A DNA stretch of 19,516 nt from an uncultured Lachnospiraceae bacterium (lineage in GTDB: Bacteria; Bacillota; Clostridia; Lachnospirales; Lachnospiraceae). Shown one piece after another: positions 1 through 8,500 of the stretch. The notes beneath the pieces are model-generated. The model worked only from the letters and a program-made list of their open reading frames with translations. It was not told the DNA's origin and did not search any database. The translations under genes and the position numbers were made by a program. Where the stretch lies: contig CAJUBR010000054.1 of the NCBI GenBank assembly GCA_910584695.1, forward strand, positions 1 through 19,516, in the 5' to 3' direction. The number at the start of each line of letters is the position of its first letter. Positions within the stretch are counted from its first letter, which is position 1.

Positions 1-3000
1 CTGCAAAGGCATCTCCCCATTTATCCAGTGTATTGCTGACACTATCTCCCCAGTCCGACAGGGTGTCAACAACTGTATCCAGTGCCGGGAACATTCCGTT
101 CCGGTCCACAAGCAAAACAGGGTTATTATAACAGTAGGTATAGCGGTTCATTGTAAATGGTATATCCTTAAAACCCGGAATGATATCCTGTGCCGCAAAC
201 CGCCCTGTCTCCGGCTGGTATTCCCGCATCTGGGCAAAATATGTGTCTGCTGTCCGGTCATACTGGTAGCCTGTAAACCCGAAAGGCTGGACAGGCTCTG
301 TGTTTTTCTGCCCGGAGTGCATCTCCCTTCCAAACTCATCATAAGCGTAGCTTTCATGCACTTCCCCATCCGGATACAGCAGGCGGAGGGGACTTCCCAG
401 TTCATCCTTCAGATAATACTGTGGTTCCTGTGAGCCTTCTTCCAACAGTGCCGCCACGCCGCCGTCCCACAGGTAGGTCTGCTTTGTTCCCTCCTCTGTC
501 TTTTGCAGCAGGTTATGATATTGTCTTGTCGGGTCCGGAAGGTATACGGTCTCCTTTCCCTCTTTTGTAGTCTTTCCGGTACGCTGTCCAAATCCGTTAT
601 ACTGATACCGTGCACTTCCCCGGTGCTGTCCTTCCGCTTCTGCCAGACGGTTGGTTGCATCATACAGGTAGCGGCTGATGACAGAGCCATTCTCCAAAAC
701 CTGTTCCAGGTTTCCCCGCCTGTCATAAGCATAGGTGGTTTCCAGTGCATTCTCTGTCTTTGCCACTAACTGGTTCCCTTCATTGTAAACATACCGGGTC
801 CTGGCACCATTCTCTGTCATGCTGCTGCGGTTTCCAAAGGGATCATATGTATAGGAACGCTGCTGCATTCCATCCTTCATCACTTCCGTCAGTCTTCCCA
901 GCAGGTCATACCGGTATTCATAGCTGCCGCTTTCTTCTTCCATTCCCCTGCGCATCCTTGTCACACGGCTCCGGTTTCCCGCCAGGTCGTAGGCATACCG
1001 GCAGCTGTCCAGCTCTCCCATGCTGTCCCGGTGGATTAGTTCCAGAAGCCTTCCCCTTTCATCATAGGAATATTCCGTCTCTGTTCCGTTTGGAAAGACC
1101 TTCCTTGACAGAAATCCGGTGTCATCATACCCATAGGAAATAACCTGTTCTCCCTGTATCAGCTTCTCCAGTCTTGTGAATTCATTGTATTCATACTGTA
1201 CCTGCTTCCCGTCCGGATAGGTGATCCCGGTACGCTCGCCCCTTGGCCCGTAGGTATAGGAAACCTCCTTCCCATCCGGGAACGACACATTTGTCACATG
1301 CCCCATGGCGTCACTGGCAACTGCGGTGGTTCCCAGCCAGTCTTCCATCTGTATCAGCTGCCGGATTGCATTATAGCTGAGCTTTACTTCCCTTCCATCC
1401 GCATACTGGATCTGTGAAAGGTTACCGGAAGGGGTATATCCGTATTTTGTCAGGTATCCCTCCTTGTCCACCTTTGCAGCCAGACGCCCCGCCTTATCAT
1501 ATTCATACGTCTCTGCTTGTCCCAGCCCGTCTGTCACCTTTGTTATATTCCCCATCCGGTCATGCTCATAACGGGTAACACGGTAGTTTTGGTTCATTTC
1601 CTGTACTTTTCCAAGCTCCGGATCCATTCCTTCTCCGTACTGGCATACAGTAACCAGTCTGTCCCGGTCATCATACTCATACGCTGTCTCATTCCCCAAC
1701 GGATCTGTCACTTTCAGTAGTTTTCCGGTTAAGGAATACGCATACTGTGTCACGGCTCCGCTGCTGTCCGTCATGGACACAACGCGGTCCATACAGTCAT
1801 AGGTATACTGTTTCATCTCCCCGCTGCTGTTTTCAATCCTTATCACACGGTCAAGAGCATCATAGATATACGTCAGCTGATATCCTTTTGGATTCGTATA
1901 GGTCTTTACATTTCCATTGCCGTCATAGGTATAATCTGCACTTTTTCCCTCAGGATAGATTACACGGAGCAGATGTCCGCATTTTCCATACTCATATACC
2001 GTCGTCTGTCCGGTTTCGTTAGTAACCGAGGAGAGGTGCCCCATGCAGTCATAGGTATAGCTTCTACTCTCTCCCAATGGGTTTGTCTCCCGGGTCAGCT
2101 TTCCATTTTTATCATATTCCAGATGTACTTCATTGCCAAGAGCATCCCGTATCCATAGTACATTCCCTTCCCCGTCATATCCATACTCGGTACAGCCGCC
2201 CTCTGGTACCTGCACCCTGACCAGACGGCCTGCTGCATCATAGAAAAAACTTGCCGTGTTTCCCAGTTCATCCGTCTTACTGGTACGGTGTCCCACAGCA
2301 TCATAGGTATAATACACCATGTCCCCGCTGGCATTGCGTATGCGGGTCAGGTTATTGTGTTCATCATAAAAAAACGCAGTCTCTGCCCCGTCCGGCTGTG
2401 TAACCTCCGCTACATTCCACATGGAGTCATAGGCAAGAAGTGTGGTACGCCCCATTTTGTCTGTCACTTTACAGGGAAGGTTCAGGGCATTATACTCCCG
2501 GGTGGTGGCACTTCCGTCAAAGTCCACGATTTTTGTCACCTTGTTATTCTTATTATAGGTATAGGTTCTGGTATTCCCCTCCGGGTTTGTGACACGGATG
2601 ATATTTCCATTGTCATCATAGGCGTAGGCGGTACGGTTCCCGTTTCCGTCCACAGTCTCCACCACCTGGTTCCGTTCATCATACACAAACCGATGGCGGA
2701 AGCCCTCCGGGTCTGTCAGACAGGTAATATTGCCCCCTGCATCCCGCTCCAGTGTGACCACACCTCCGTCCGGCTGCAGGATCTGGTCCGCCCATCCCTG
2801 TTCCTGGTAGCGGAACCGGAACACATTCCCTTCCGCATCCTCGGATTCGGTAAGATTTCCCGTTTCATCAAATCGGTTCTGCACCTTCCGTACTCCGTCA
2901 ATCTCCACACTGGCCACCTGGTTCAATGGTCCGTACTCCAGCACCATCTCGTTTCCCACCGGGTTGATAATCCGGGTACGGTTTCCCCTGTCATCATAGG

Positions 3001-4414
3001 CGTACTGGGTCTGGTTTCCCAGCTTATCAACAAACAGTGTCCTCTGTCCCCGTTTGTTGTATTCAAAACGCTCCTCCCCGTCACTGTAAATGTGTTTAAC
3101 ATCCCGGAACTGATCATCATGCACATATACGATCCGGCTCCCGTTGCGTTCCGTCAGCCGGGTTTCCTGTTTTTCATCATCATACTCATAGGTCATGGTG
3201 CTGCCGTCAGGAAAACACTGCTTTGTGGTACGCATTTTTTCATCAAAGGTGTTTTTCACCGTCACCGTCCCTTCTGGGTTCTTTGTATATTCCAGTTTCC
3301 CCTGCGGGGTATAACCGTAACAGTACCGGTCCCCATTTGGAGTACTGGCTGCAAGGAGAAGCCCTCCCTGTATTTCATAGGATATCTTCCTTCCCGTGTG
3401 GTCCGTAAGCGTCTGGAGAAACCCCTGCCCGTCATATGCAAGCTCAAAAAACTGCCCTGCTGCACCTTCTATCTTTTTCAGCCTTTTTTTATCCCCGTCC
3501 TGCTCATAAGTGTACTTAAGGCAGCCGCCCTTTAATCCACTCTGGCTGATACAGTACCCCTCCGTATCAAAACAGTATTTCCTCTGCTCCCTCGTCGTGT
3601 ATTCATATCCGTCCCCTGTCTGTTCCAGCGTACCGGTTCCCTGATAGACGGAAAGATATCCGCCGTCCGAAACAGATAAAAAACGTTCCTCTTTTCCGTC
3701 CTCCAGGTTAAGAATAATTTCCCTTCCGTTCTTTTCCAGAAAAATCTCGTGGTTATGATTCCAGTCTTTTCCTAATACTCCCTTTCTCTGATTCAGCGAA
3801 TTATAAAATCTGCGGAACATCAGAGTTGTTTCCCCCTTGACGGCCAGGTCCGTATGGGCATAAATAAAATTTCCTGTGCTTAAGTTTACCGGGTCCTTGG
3901 AAAACCATACACTCTTTACCTCTTCCCCCTTAATATTCATCAGCAGCTTGTTGATGGCCCGCGAGCCGTCTTTTATCAGTTCACTATATCTCACCTTCAG
4001 CAGTTCCAGACTCAGGTTAAATTTCAGATCACTGCATGTAAAAGGCGTATTTTCCAAAAAATCCTGTATCTGCCGGACTGCTTTTATGATCTGGTTAATA
4101 TGATCCCTTAATTCTTCTGTCTCTTCTGCATACCGGCTGTCTTCCGGTATGATATAGTCACTCACATTATTGCGGCATTCCTCCAGTTTCGTGATAACGG
4201 AATCCAGATCCATTTCATTGATATGGCTGCGGAGGCGTCTGGCTGCCTGTTCTACCATATCCTCTTTTACCTCCCTTGGAACATTCGCAAGTGCACGGTC
4301 CGCCTTTTTGGATATGGAAACCATATCCTCCATGTAATTTATAGACTCCTTTAATACCTTTTTGATCTCCTTGCAGATCTTTTCAATCCTGCTTTTTTGA
4401 AATATCCTGTCCAT
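1..4414 (-). CDS. RHS/YD-repeat polymorphic toxin, probable type VII effector (3' end outside window)
   Basis: The frame is open for 1471 codons and runs off the left edge, so the C-terminus is missing. The ATG at 4414 follows a strong GAGGAGG site. Residues 1-170 are charged and helical, with no signal peptide or membrane segment. At residue 174 begins DPVNLSTGNF, the hallmark of DUF6531 that precedes many RHS bodies. About forty YDxxG-type repeats span roughly residues 327-1380 (for example YAYDDRGN, YTYDAVGH, YSYDERGR). The RHS core-associated region follows, with DELGSP, then PETGRF at 1401, and ends at DRNG (D1437). About 31 residues lie beyond, the start of the variable tip. RHS repeats in known toxins form a closed shell around a C-terminal toxin; that role is inferred here. 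It is the last visible gene of the type VII operon, 23 bases after a small helical protein gene. The tip's activity cannot be stated. A WapA-like wall protein is unlikely without a Sec signal. Confidence 0.93.
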   Translation of the reverse strand, partial: MDRIFQKSRIEKICKEIKKVLKESINYMEDMVSISKKADRALANVPREVKEDMVEQAARRLRSHINEMDLDSVITKLEECRNNVSDYIIPEDSRYAEETEELRDHINQIIKAVRQIQDFLENTPFTCSDLKFNLSLELLKVRYSELIKDGSRAINKLLMNIKGEEVKSVWFSKDPVNLSTGNFIYAHTDLAVKGETTLMFRRFYNSLNQRKGVLGKDWNHNHEIFLEKNGREIILNLEDGKEERFLSVSDGGYLSVYQGTGTLEQTGDGYEYTTREQRKYCFDTEGYCISQSGLKGGCLKYTYEQDGDKKRLKKIEGAAGQFFELAYDGQGFLQTLTDHTGRKISYEIQGGLLLAASTPNGDRYCYGYTPQGKLEYTKNPEGTVTVKNTFDEKMRTTKQCFPDGSTMTYEYDDEKQETRLTERNGSRIVYVHDDQFRDVKHIYSDGEERFEYNKRGQRTLFVDKLGNQTQYAYDDRGNRTRIINPVGNEMVLEYGPLNQVASVEIDGVRKVQNRFDETGNLTESEDAEGNVFRFRYQEQGWADQILQPDGGVVTLERDAGGNITCLTDPEGFRHRFVYDERNQVVETVDGNGNRTAYAYDDNGNIIRVTNPEGNTRTYTYNKNNKVTKIVDFDGSATTREYNALNLPCKVTDKMGRTTLLAYDSMWNVAEVTQPDGAETAFFYDEHNNLTRIRNASGDMVYYTYDAVGHRTSKTDELGNTASFFYDAAGRLVRVQVPEGGCTEYGYDGEGNVLWIRDALGNEVHLEYDKNGKLTRETNPLGESRSYTYDCMGHLSSVTNETGQTTVYEYGKCGHLLRVIYPEGKSADYTYDGNGNVKTYTNPKGYQLTYIYDALDRVIRIENSSGEMKQYTYDCMDRVVSMTDSSGAVTQYAYSLTGKLLKVTDPLGNETAYEYDDRDRLVTVCQYGEGMDPELGKVQEMNQNYRVTRYEHDRMGNITKVTDGLGQAETYEYDKAGRLAAKVDKEGYLTKYGYTPSGNLSQIQYADGREVKLSYNAIRQLIQMEDWLGTTAVASDAMGHVTNVSFPDGKEVSYTYGPRGERTGITYPDGKQVQYEYNEFTRLEKLIQGEQVISYGYDDTGFLSRKVFPNGTETEYSYDERGRLLELIHRDSMGELDSCRYAYDLAGNRSRVTRMRRGMEEESGSYEYRYDLLGRLTEVMKDGMQQRSYTYDPFGNRSSMTENGARTRYVYNEGNQLVAKTENALETTYAYDRRGNLEQVLENGSVISRYLYDATNRLAEAEGQHRGSARYQYNGFGQRTGKTTKEGKETVYLPDPTRQYHNLLQKTEEGTKQTYLWDGGVAALLEEGSQEPQYYLKDELGSPLRLLYPDGEVHESYAYDEFGREMHSGQKNTEPVQPFGFTGYQYDRTADTYFAQMREYQPETGRFAAQDIIPGFKDIPFTMNRYTYCYNNPVLLVDRNGMFPALDTVVDTLSDWGDSVSNTLDKWGDAFA

Positions 4415-4437
4415 TGTATCCTCCTCAAATTTTATCG

Positions 4438-4758
4438 TTATTTTCCTATCTTGGAGCCTGTTGCCTGTATGCCAATCATGGCTGTGGCAAATGTCGTATC
4501 CACACGGTTGAGTTCACCTGCTGCAAAGCGTATATTTTCTCCAAATTTTGTCAGTGTCTGTTTCATAACCTTCATCAGCTTTTCCTCGGATGCTAAAAGT
4601 GCCCTGAGTGCATCTGCTTCCTCTCCTGAGGACTCTGAAAAGTTCATCAAAAGCCTTCTATATATGAAATCGATATCCTCTGCATCATCATCCAATACTG
4701 TTATCAACTCTGAAATGACAGAATCGACCTCATCATAATTCAATGCTATATCCGTCAT
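4438..4758 (-). CDS. small helical ESAT-6-like protein, probable partner of the RHS effector
   Basis: The protein has 106 residues, starting MTDIALNYDEV. A second ATG at 4782 would add eight residues, but it lies inside the preceding gene's stop region and would translate the ribosome site as IRGGR; the ATG at 4758 sits just after the purine-rich AGGGGGGGGAG stretch and is preferred. The sequence is acidic at the N-terminus and predicted almost fully helical, with a break near FSESSGEEAD that could be the turn of a two-helix hairpin. Length and layout match ESAT-6/WXG100-like type VII proteins, but there is no WxG motif. It is the nearest upstream neighbour of the RHS gene. By analogy with the small helical proteins that pair with LXG effectors, it probably binds the effector's N-terminal helices in the cytoplasm. 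I do not recognise a named family. Confidence 0.8.
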   Translation of the reverse strand: MTDIALNYDEVDSVISELITVLDDDAEDIDFIYRRLLMNFSESSGEEADALRALLASEEKLMKVMKQTLTKFGENIRFAAGELNRVDTTFATAMIGIQATGSKIGK

Positions 4759-4759
4759 G

Positions 4760-4772
4760 CTTCTCCCCCCCC
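4760..4772 (-). promoter_or_regulatory. ribosome binding site containing a run of eight G
   Basis: Read on the minus strand, the stop codon of the 95-residue gene (TAA, 4773-4775) is followed at once by eight G (4765-4772), then AGAAGC and the ATG at 4758. The G run serves as the Shine-Dalgarno sequence of the 106-residue gene. A homopolymer of this length is prone to slippage, and length changes would alter spacing between ribosome site and start without changing any protein. Confidence 0.6.
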
Positions 4773-5060
4773 TTATTTGCATGTATCATAATTTGCAATC
4801 GTATTCTGAAAACTGTTTATAATCTCCTCATGTACTGCATATGCCTCCTCCAATATCGACAGGATACTCCTTACCTCCTGAACCAGTGCGGATATCCTTG
4901 GAGTTGTTTCTTTCGTATAAAAACCGCCGCCAATGCTGTTTAACTTCTCAATGCTGCCAAGTGCATCATTAACCGCCTCAATACTGGATGTATGCACCTT
5001 CTTTAGTTGGTCTGCCAGTTCCAAATATTCATCTTCCTTTAATCCCACTTTTCCGGTCAT
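4773..5060 (-). CDS. small helical protein, DUF5344/YwqI-like (TIGR04197-type) type VII partner
   Basis: The protein has 95 residues and starts at an ATG preceded by GAGGAGG. It is charged and helical: a first helix to about residue 43, a glycine-bearing break (IGGGFYTKETTPRIS) and a second long helix to the end. This helix-turn-helix of WXG100 size, with the turn not built on WxG, resembles the small proteins next to LXG effectors (B. subtilis YwqI/YxiC, DUF5344; TIGR04197). The family match is from memory of layout and sequence feel, not a search. It lies 14 bases after the 124-residue gene and 14 bases before the start of the 106-residue gene, so the three are probably translated together. 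Expected role: heterodimer partner or targeting factor for the RHS effector. Confidence 0.82.
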   Translation of the reverse strand: MTGKVGLKEDEYLELADQLKKVHTSSIEAVNDALGSIEKLNSIGGGFYTKETTPRISALVQEVRSILSILEEAYAVHEEIINSFQNTIANYDTCK

Positions 5061-5074
5061 AATGCATTCCTCCT

Positions 5075-5449
5075 CTAAACTATCACCTTTTGTTGTTCTA
5101 ACCGCTGCTTTTCCTCTTTTAGCTGCTGAATCCGCTTTTCCAGTTTTGTGCCCTGCAGATCTAAAGCATCTTCCAACTGATCTGCCTTGGATATTCCCTT
5201 TGTAATCTGCGTAATTGCCTCCTCAACCTCTGCCTGCAGTGTTTCTGCCATATCACCCTCAAAAGCATCTGTTTTTTTTACCTCTGCCAATTCGCTGTTA
5301 TTTGCCAGCTTATTAAAACTGTTCTGCCATTCTTTCTTTTTAGTTGTGCAATTGTTTTTCACAGTCTCTACTTCCGCTTTCGCCGAAAGACACTCTAGAA
5401 TATTGTCGTTAATCTCCCTGATCCGGGCTTGTATTATAGCTTCATCCAT
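5075..5449 (-). CDS. coiled-coil protein, DUF5082/YwqH-like, type VII effector partner
   Basis: The protein has 124 residues; the ATG at 5449 follows a perfect AGGAGG at seven bases. It is helical and highly charged throughout, with an N-terminal coiled coil (IIQARIREINDNI onward), a middle part rich in Lys and Asn, and a C-terminal coiled coil dense in Lys, Glu and Gln (about residues 95-121). Length, charge pattern and position fit DUF5082 (B. subtilis YwqH/YxiB), which precedes a DUF5344 protein and an LXG toxin. Here the order is the same, but the toxin is an RHS protein and one extra helical gene intervenes. It is the first confident gene after essC, with a 142-base gap. Assignment is by analogy; the coding call is firm. 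Confidence 0.85.
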   Translation of the reverse strand: MDEAIIQARIREINDNILECLSAKAEVETVKNNCTTKKKEWQNSFNKLANNSELAEVKKTDAFEGDMAETLQAEVEEAITQITKGISKADQLEDALDLQGTKLEKRIQQLKEEKQRLEQQKVIV

Positions 5450-5502
5450 GATAATACCTCCTCACAAAAACTTTCTTTTCTTTGTGTTGTATATGTTATT
5501 CC

Positions 5503-5580
5503 CTACTTCATGTTAGTAAAATAAACATCCATATCTTTCCAGTTTTCCTGCATGCCATACTTGTCACACAGATTAAAAAT
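5503..5580 (-). CDS. candidate 25-codon small ORF with an ATT start, between essC and the effector cassette
   Basis: Immediately after the essC stop (TAA, 5592-5594) comes GGAGGG, five bases, then ATT and 25 codons ending in TAG at 5503-5505. The peptide would begin as IFNLCDKYG and end VYFTNMK. No ATG, GTG or TTG is suitably spaced from this ribosome site; the first in-frame ATG is nine codons later. ATT is a rare but known start (infC). It may be a tiny leader, a decayed gene end, or chance. No family is recognised. Confidence 0.2.
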   Translation of the reverse strand: MFNLCDKYGMQENWKDMDVYFTNMK

Positions 5581-5591
5581 TGTTTCCCTCC

Positions 5592-8500
5592 TTATGATTC
5601 CTCTTTTTGTACATGCTGAATTAATTTCACTTTTTTATTAACACCCCGGTTATGGAAATATCCAAAATCCACGTTACAGTTTTCTTCCCTTATTCTATTA
5701 TAAGAAAATACATTCTGCTCCTTGATATTTCCCAAAATAAGACCGCTTTTGCTGTCTGCCATCATGTTTAAAAAGCTGCTGTTTCTTGCTCTTAATTTGG
5801 CATCCGATACCGCAATGACAAACATTCCGCTTAAGACTGCATCCGCAAGCACATCCAGCTTCTTGTCATCCGATCCCAGCCTTTCCTGCAGCTCTTGTAC
5901 CACATCAACTACAATATATACCGGTTCTAACGATCTTCCATACTCCTTTAATGTTATGCCGATTCCTATCTGCTCATCATATGCTTCCCTGCGCTTTTTT
6001 ACTTCCTCTTCTAATTCCCGTATCACACCTTCAACTGTACTTTCATCTCCTGTATATATGATACCTTTCATCTGTTCATATCCCTTAAGCCCCCCGTTTT
6101 TTGCATCAAACAAATATATTTTGTGCCCTCTAAGATGCCATAGCACATTTTTTAACGTATTTGTCCTGCCCATTCCGGCTGTTCCAATAATAAGTGCCAG
6201 TCCCTGCATTAAGTCTAAATACTGTACTTCAAGCTCCTCTGTATCAATTCCTACAGGTATCTTCATCAAAGTATTTTCATATCCCGGATATTCAGGCAGC
6301 ATATCATAATATAGTTCCTCCGGAAGTGTTGGGATTCCTTTTGCCCTCTCTTCCGTACTATTATCCGCAATCTCACAGATCAGCGTTTTTAGGCTTTCAT
6401 TATAACTAAGCTCATTCTCACAAGGTACTGGTGTATAAAGCTGCATTACATTCACATTGTCTCTCTTTACCAACGCCCTTCCCTTTTTATCCTCTGGAAC
6501 AGTGTGGCTGCTTCGTCCAATAAAGCTGCGGTTTTCACTCTCATCAAAGTTGAAGCCGGCAATCTTTTCCTTAAAATTATTTTGGATAGAACTACGCATG
6601 GAATTTACTCTTGACATGGTCACCACTAAATATATTCCCAAACTGGCTCCATCTCTTGCTACTTTCTGGATAAAAGATTCTAATGCATCCCCTAATTCTT
6701 TAACTGTCTCAAAATTATCCAGTAATATAACAATAACCTTTAACTTTTCCTTCTGACTTTCGTTATAAACATAGATATTCTGAACCATTGCTTTTGCAAA
6801 TAACCTTTTTCTTGTCATAATCTCATCCAGTATATATTTCTGGAATTTCTCCATCTTTTCCGTATCATCTAATCCCATATAGTCAGCAACATGCGGAAGT
6901 CCTTTTAACGGAATCAGTGCACTGTTTCCTAAGTCCAGTATGTAAAAGTTCAGATTTTTTACAGAATTTTTCATAGACAGCCCAACTGCTATGTTGGTTA
7001 AAAACATTGTCTTCCCATACCCACCAGAAGCCATATACAGCAAATGTCCGTTTTTTATAAAATCTACTACATACTCCTCCTGTTTCTGTTCCTCTGGAAT
7101 ATCCACCATCCCAATGCCTAACGTATAATCCGGCTGCCTCCAAAAATTACTATCCTTCACCTCCGATGTATGAGGGGAACACATTGGCGCAGGCAAGGAA
7201 GGCAGCCATGGTTTTCTGACCGGAATCACATTTTCCTCTTTGTATATCTGCTCTAAATGTTTTACGATTACATCTAACTGCGTTTCCTTTATCTGGTTAC
7301 TTTCCTGAGGGCCGCTTAAATCCTGATTGATCAATTCCCCTTGTCCAAGATGATTAATTAAATAGACCCTGTCATCCTCCTTTTCCTCCTCTGTCTGTTC
7401 CCCTCCATAAACGGCACCACTCCATGCAGACTGAAACAATTCATAGATTTCATTATTTCCCACCTGTAAATAAGCTCTTCCTGCCTGAGTAATATTCGCT
7501 GCATCCGGCGTCTTCAGCATTTCTTTACTATCCCCTGCATCCTGAACCTTTAGACATAATTTAAATTTACTGTTTGTCCATATCTGGTCATCAACTACAC
7601 CGCTTGGCTTCTGTGTTGCAAGAATTAGATGGATTCCCAGACTTCGACCGATTCTTGCTGTAGAAATTAATTCATCCATAAATTCCGGTTGCTCTTTTTT
7701 CAATTCTGCAAATTCATCACTGATTAAAAATAAATGAGGTAACGGTTCCTCCACCTTTCCCAGTTTAAATAATTTGTTATATCCATTAATATGGTTAACG
7801 TTATTTTGCAGGAAAAGCTCCTGTCTTCTATTCAATTCACTATTAATGGATGCCATTGCACGCATACTCTCCGCTTTATCCAGATTCGTTATCGTCCCTA
7901 ATAAATGCGGCAGTCTGGTAAACAGATTTGCCATACCTCCACCTTTATAGTCAATCAGCAAAAATCCAACCTCATAAGGATGAAAATTTACTGCAAGAGA
8001 TAAAATATAAGACTGTACAATTTCTGATTTACCGGAGCCCGTAGTACCTGCCACCAGCCCGTGAGGACCATGTGCTTTTTCGTGTAGATTTAATTCAACA
8101 TAATCCTCCTCCGCCCTTACTCCCAAAGGAACTGCAAGAGATTTATGAGACTGGTTTTTCTTCCATCTTTCCCTTACCTGCAGCTCTTCCGGATGTTCAA
8201 TATGATACATCTCAAAAAATGTAATGGATTCCGGTATTTTGCTACTGATACCCTGTTCATGTATAATGGCACTTAATGTTCTGGCAGACTGTTCCATATC
8301 CGCCTGTCCGGTATGATCCATCTGAAATGCCAGATTAATCCGTCTTCCTTCCTCCAGCAAAAGGCGTCCGTCATTTGCATTTTCAATCATACAGACCGTC
8401 TTGATATTCTCAGGGAGATTTGCATGCTGATCCGTTGTATAGATTAAACTGAACCCTAATTCTCCACTTGCACTCTGTAAATATTCCATAATGGCATGGT

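Noticed and set aside
2288..3535. 415-codon open frame on the plus strand
   Set aside because: It runs antisense to the RHS repeats; its repeated hydrophobic words mirror the YD codons. No ribosome site, and the minus frame is unmistakable RHS.
1..4414. The YD-coding DNA as a CRISPR array or tandem DNA repeat
   Set aside because: Recurring words such as tcatcatagg come from conserved Tyr-Asp-Asp codons at irregular spacing; there are no constant repeats or spacers.
5722..6309. 195-codon open frame on the plus strand inside essC
   Set aside because: Antisense shadow of the third EssC ATPase domain; Ser/Pro/Phe-rich, as reverse complements of charged helical genes are.
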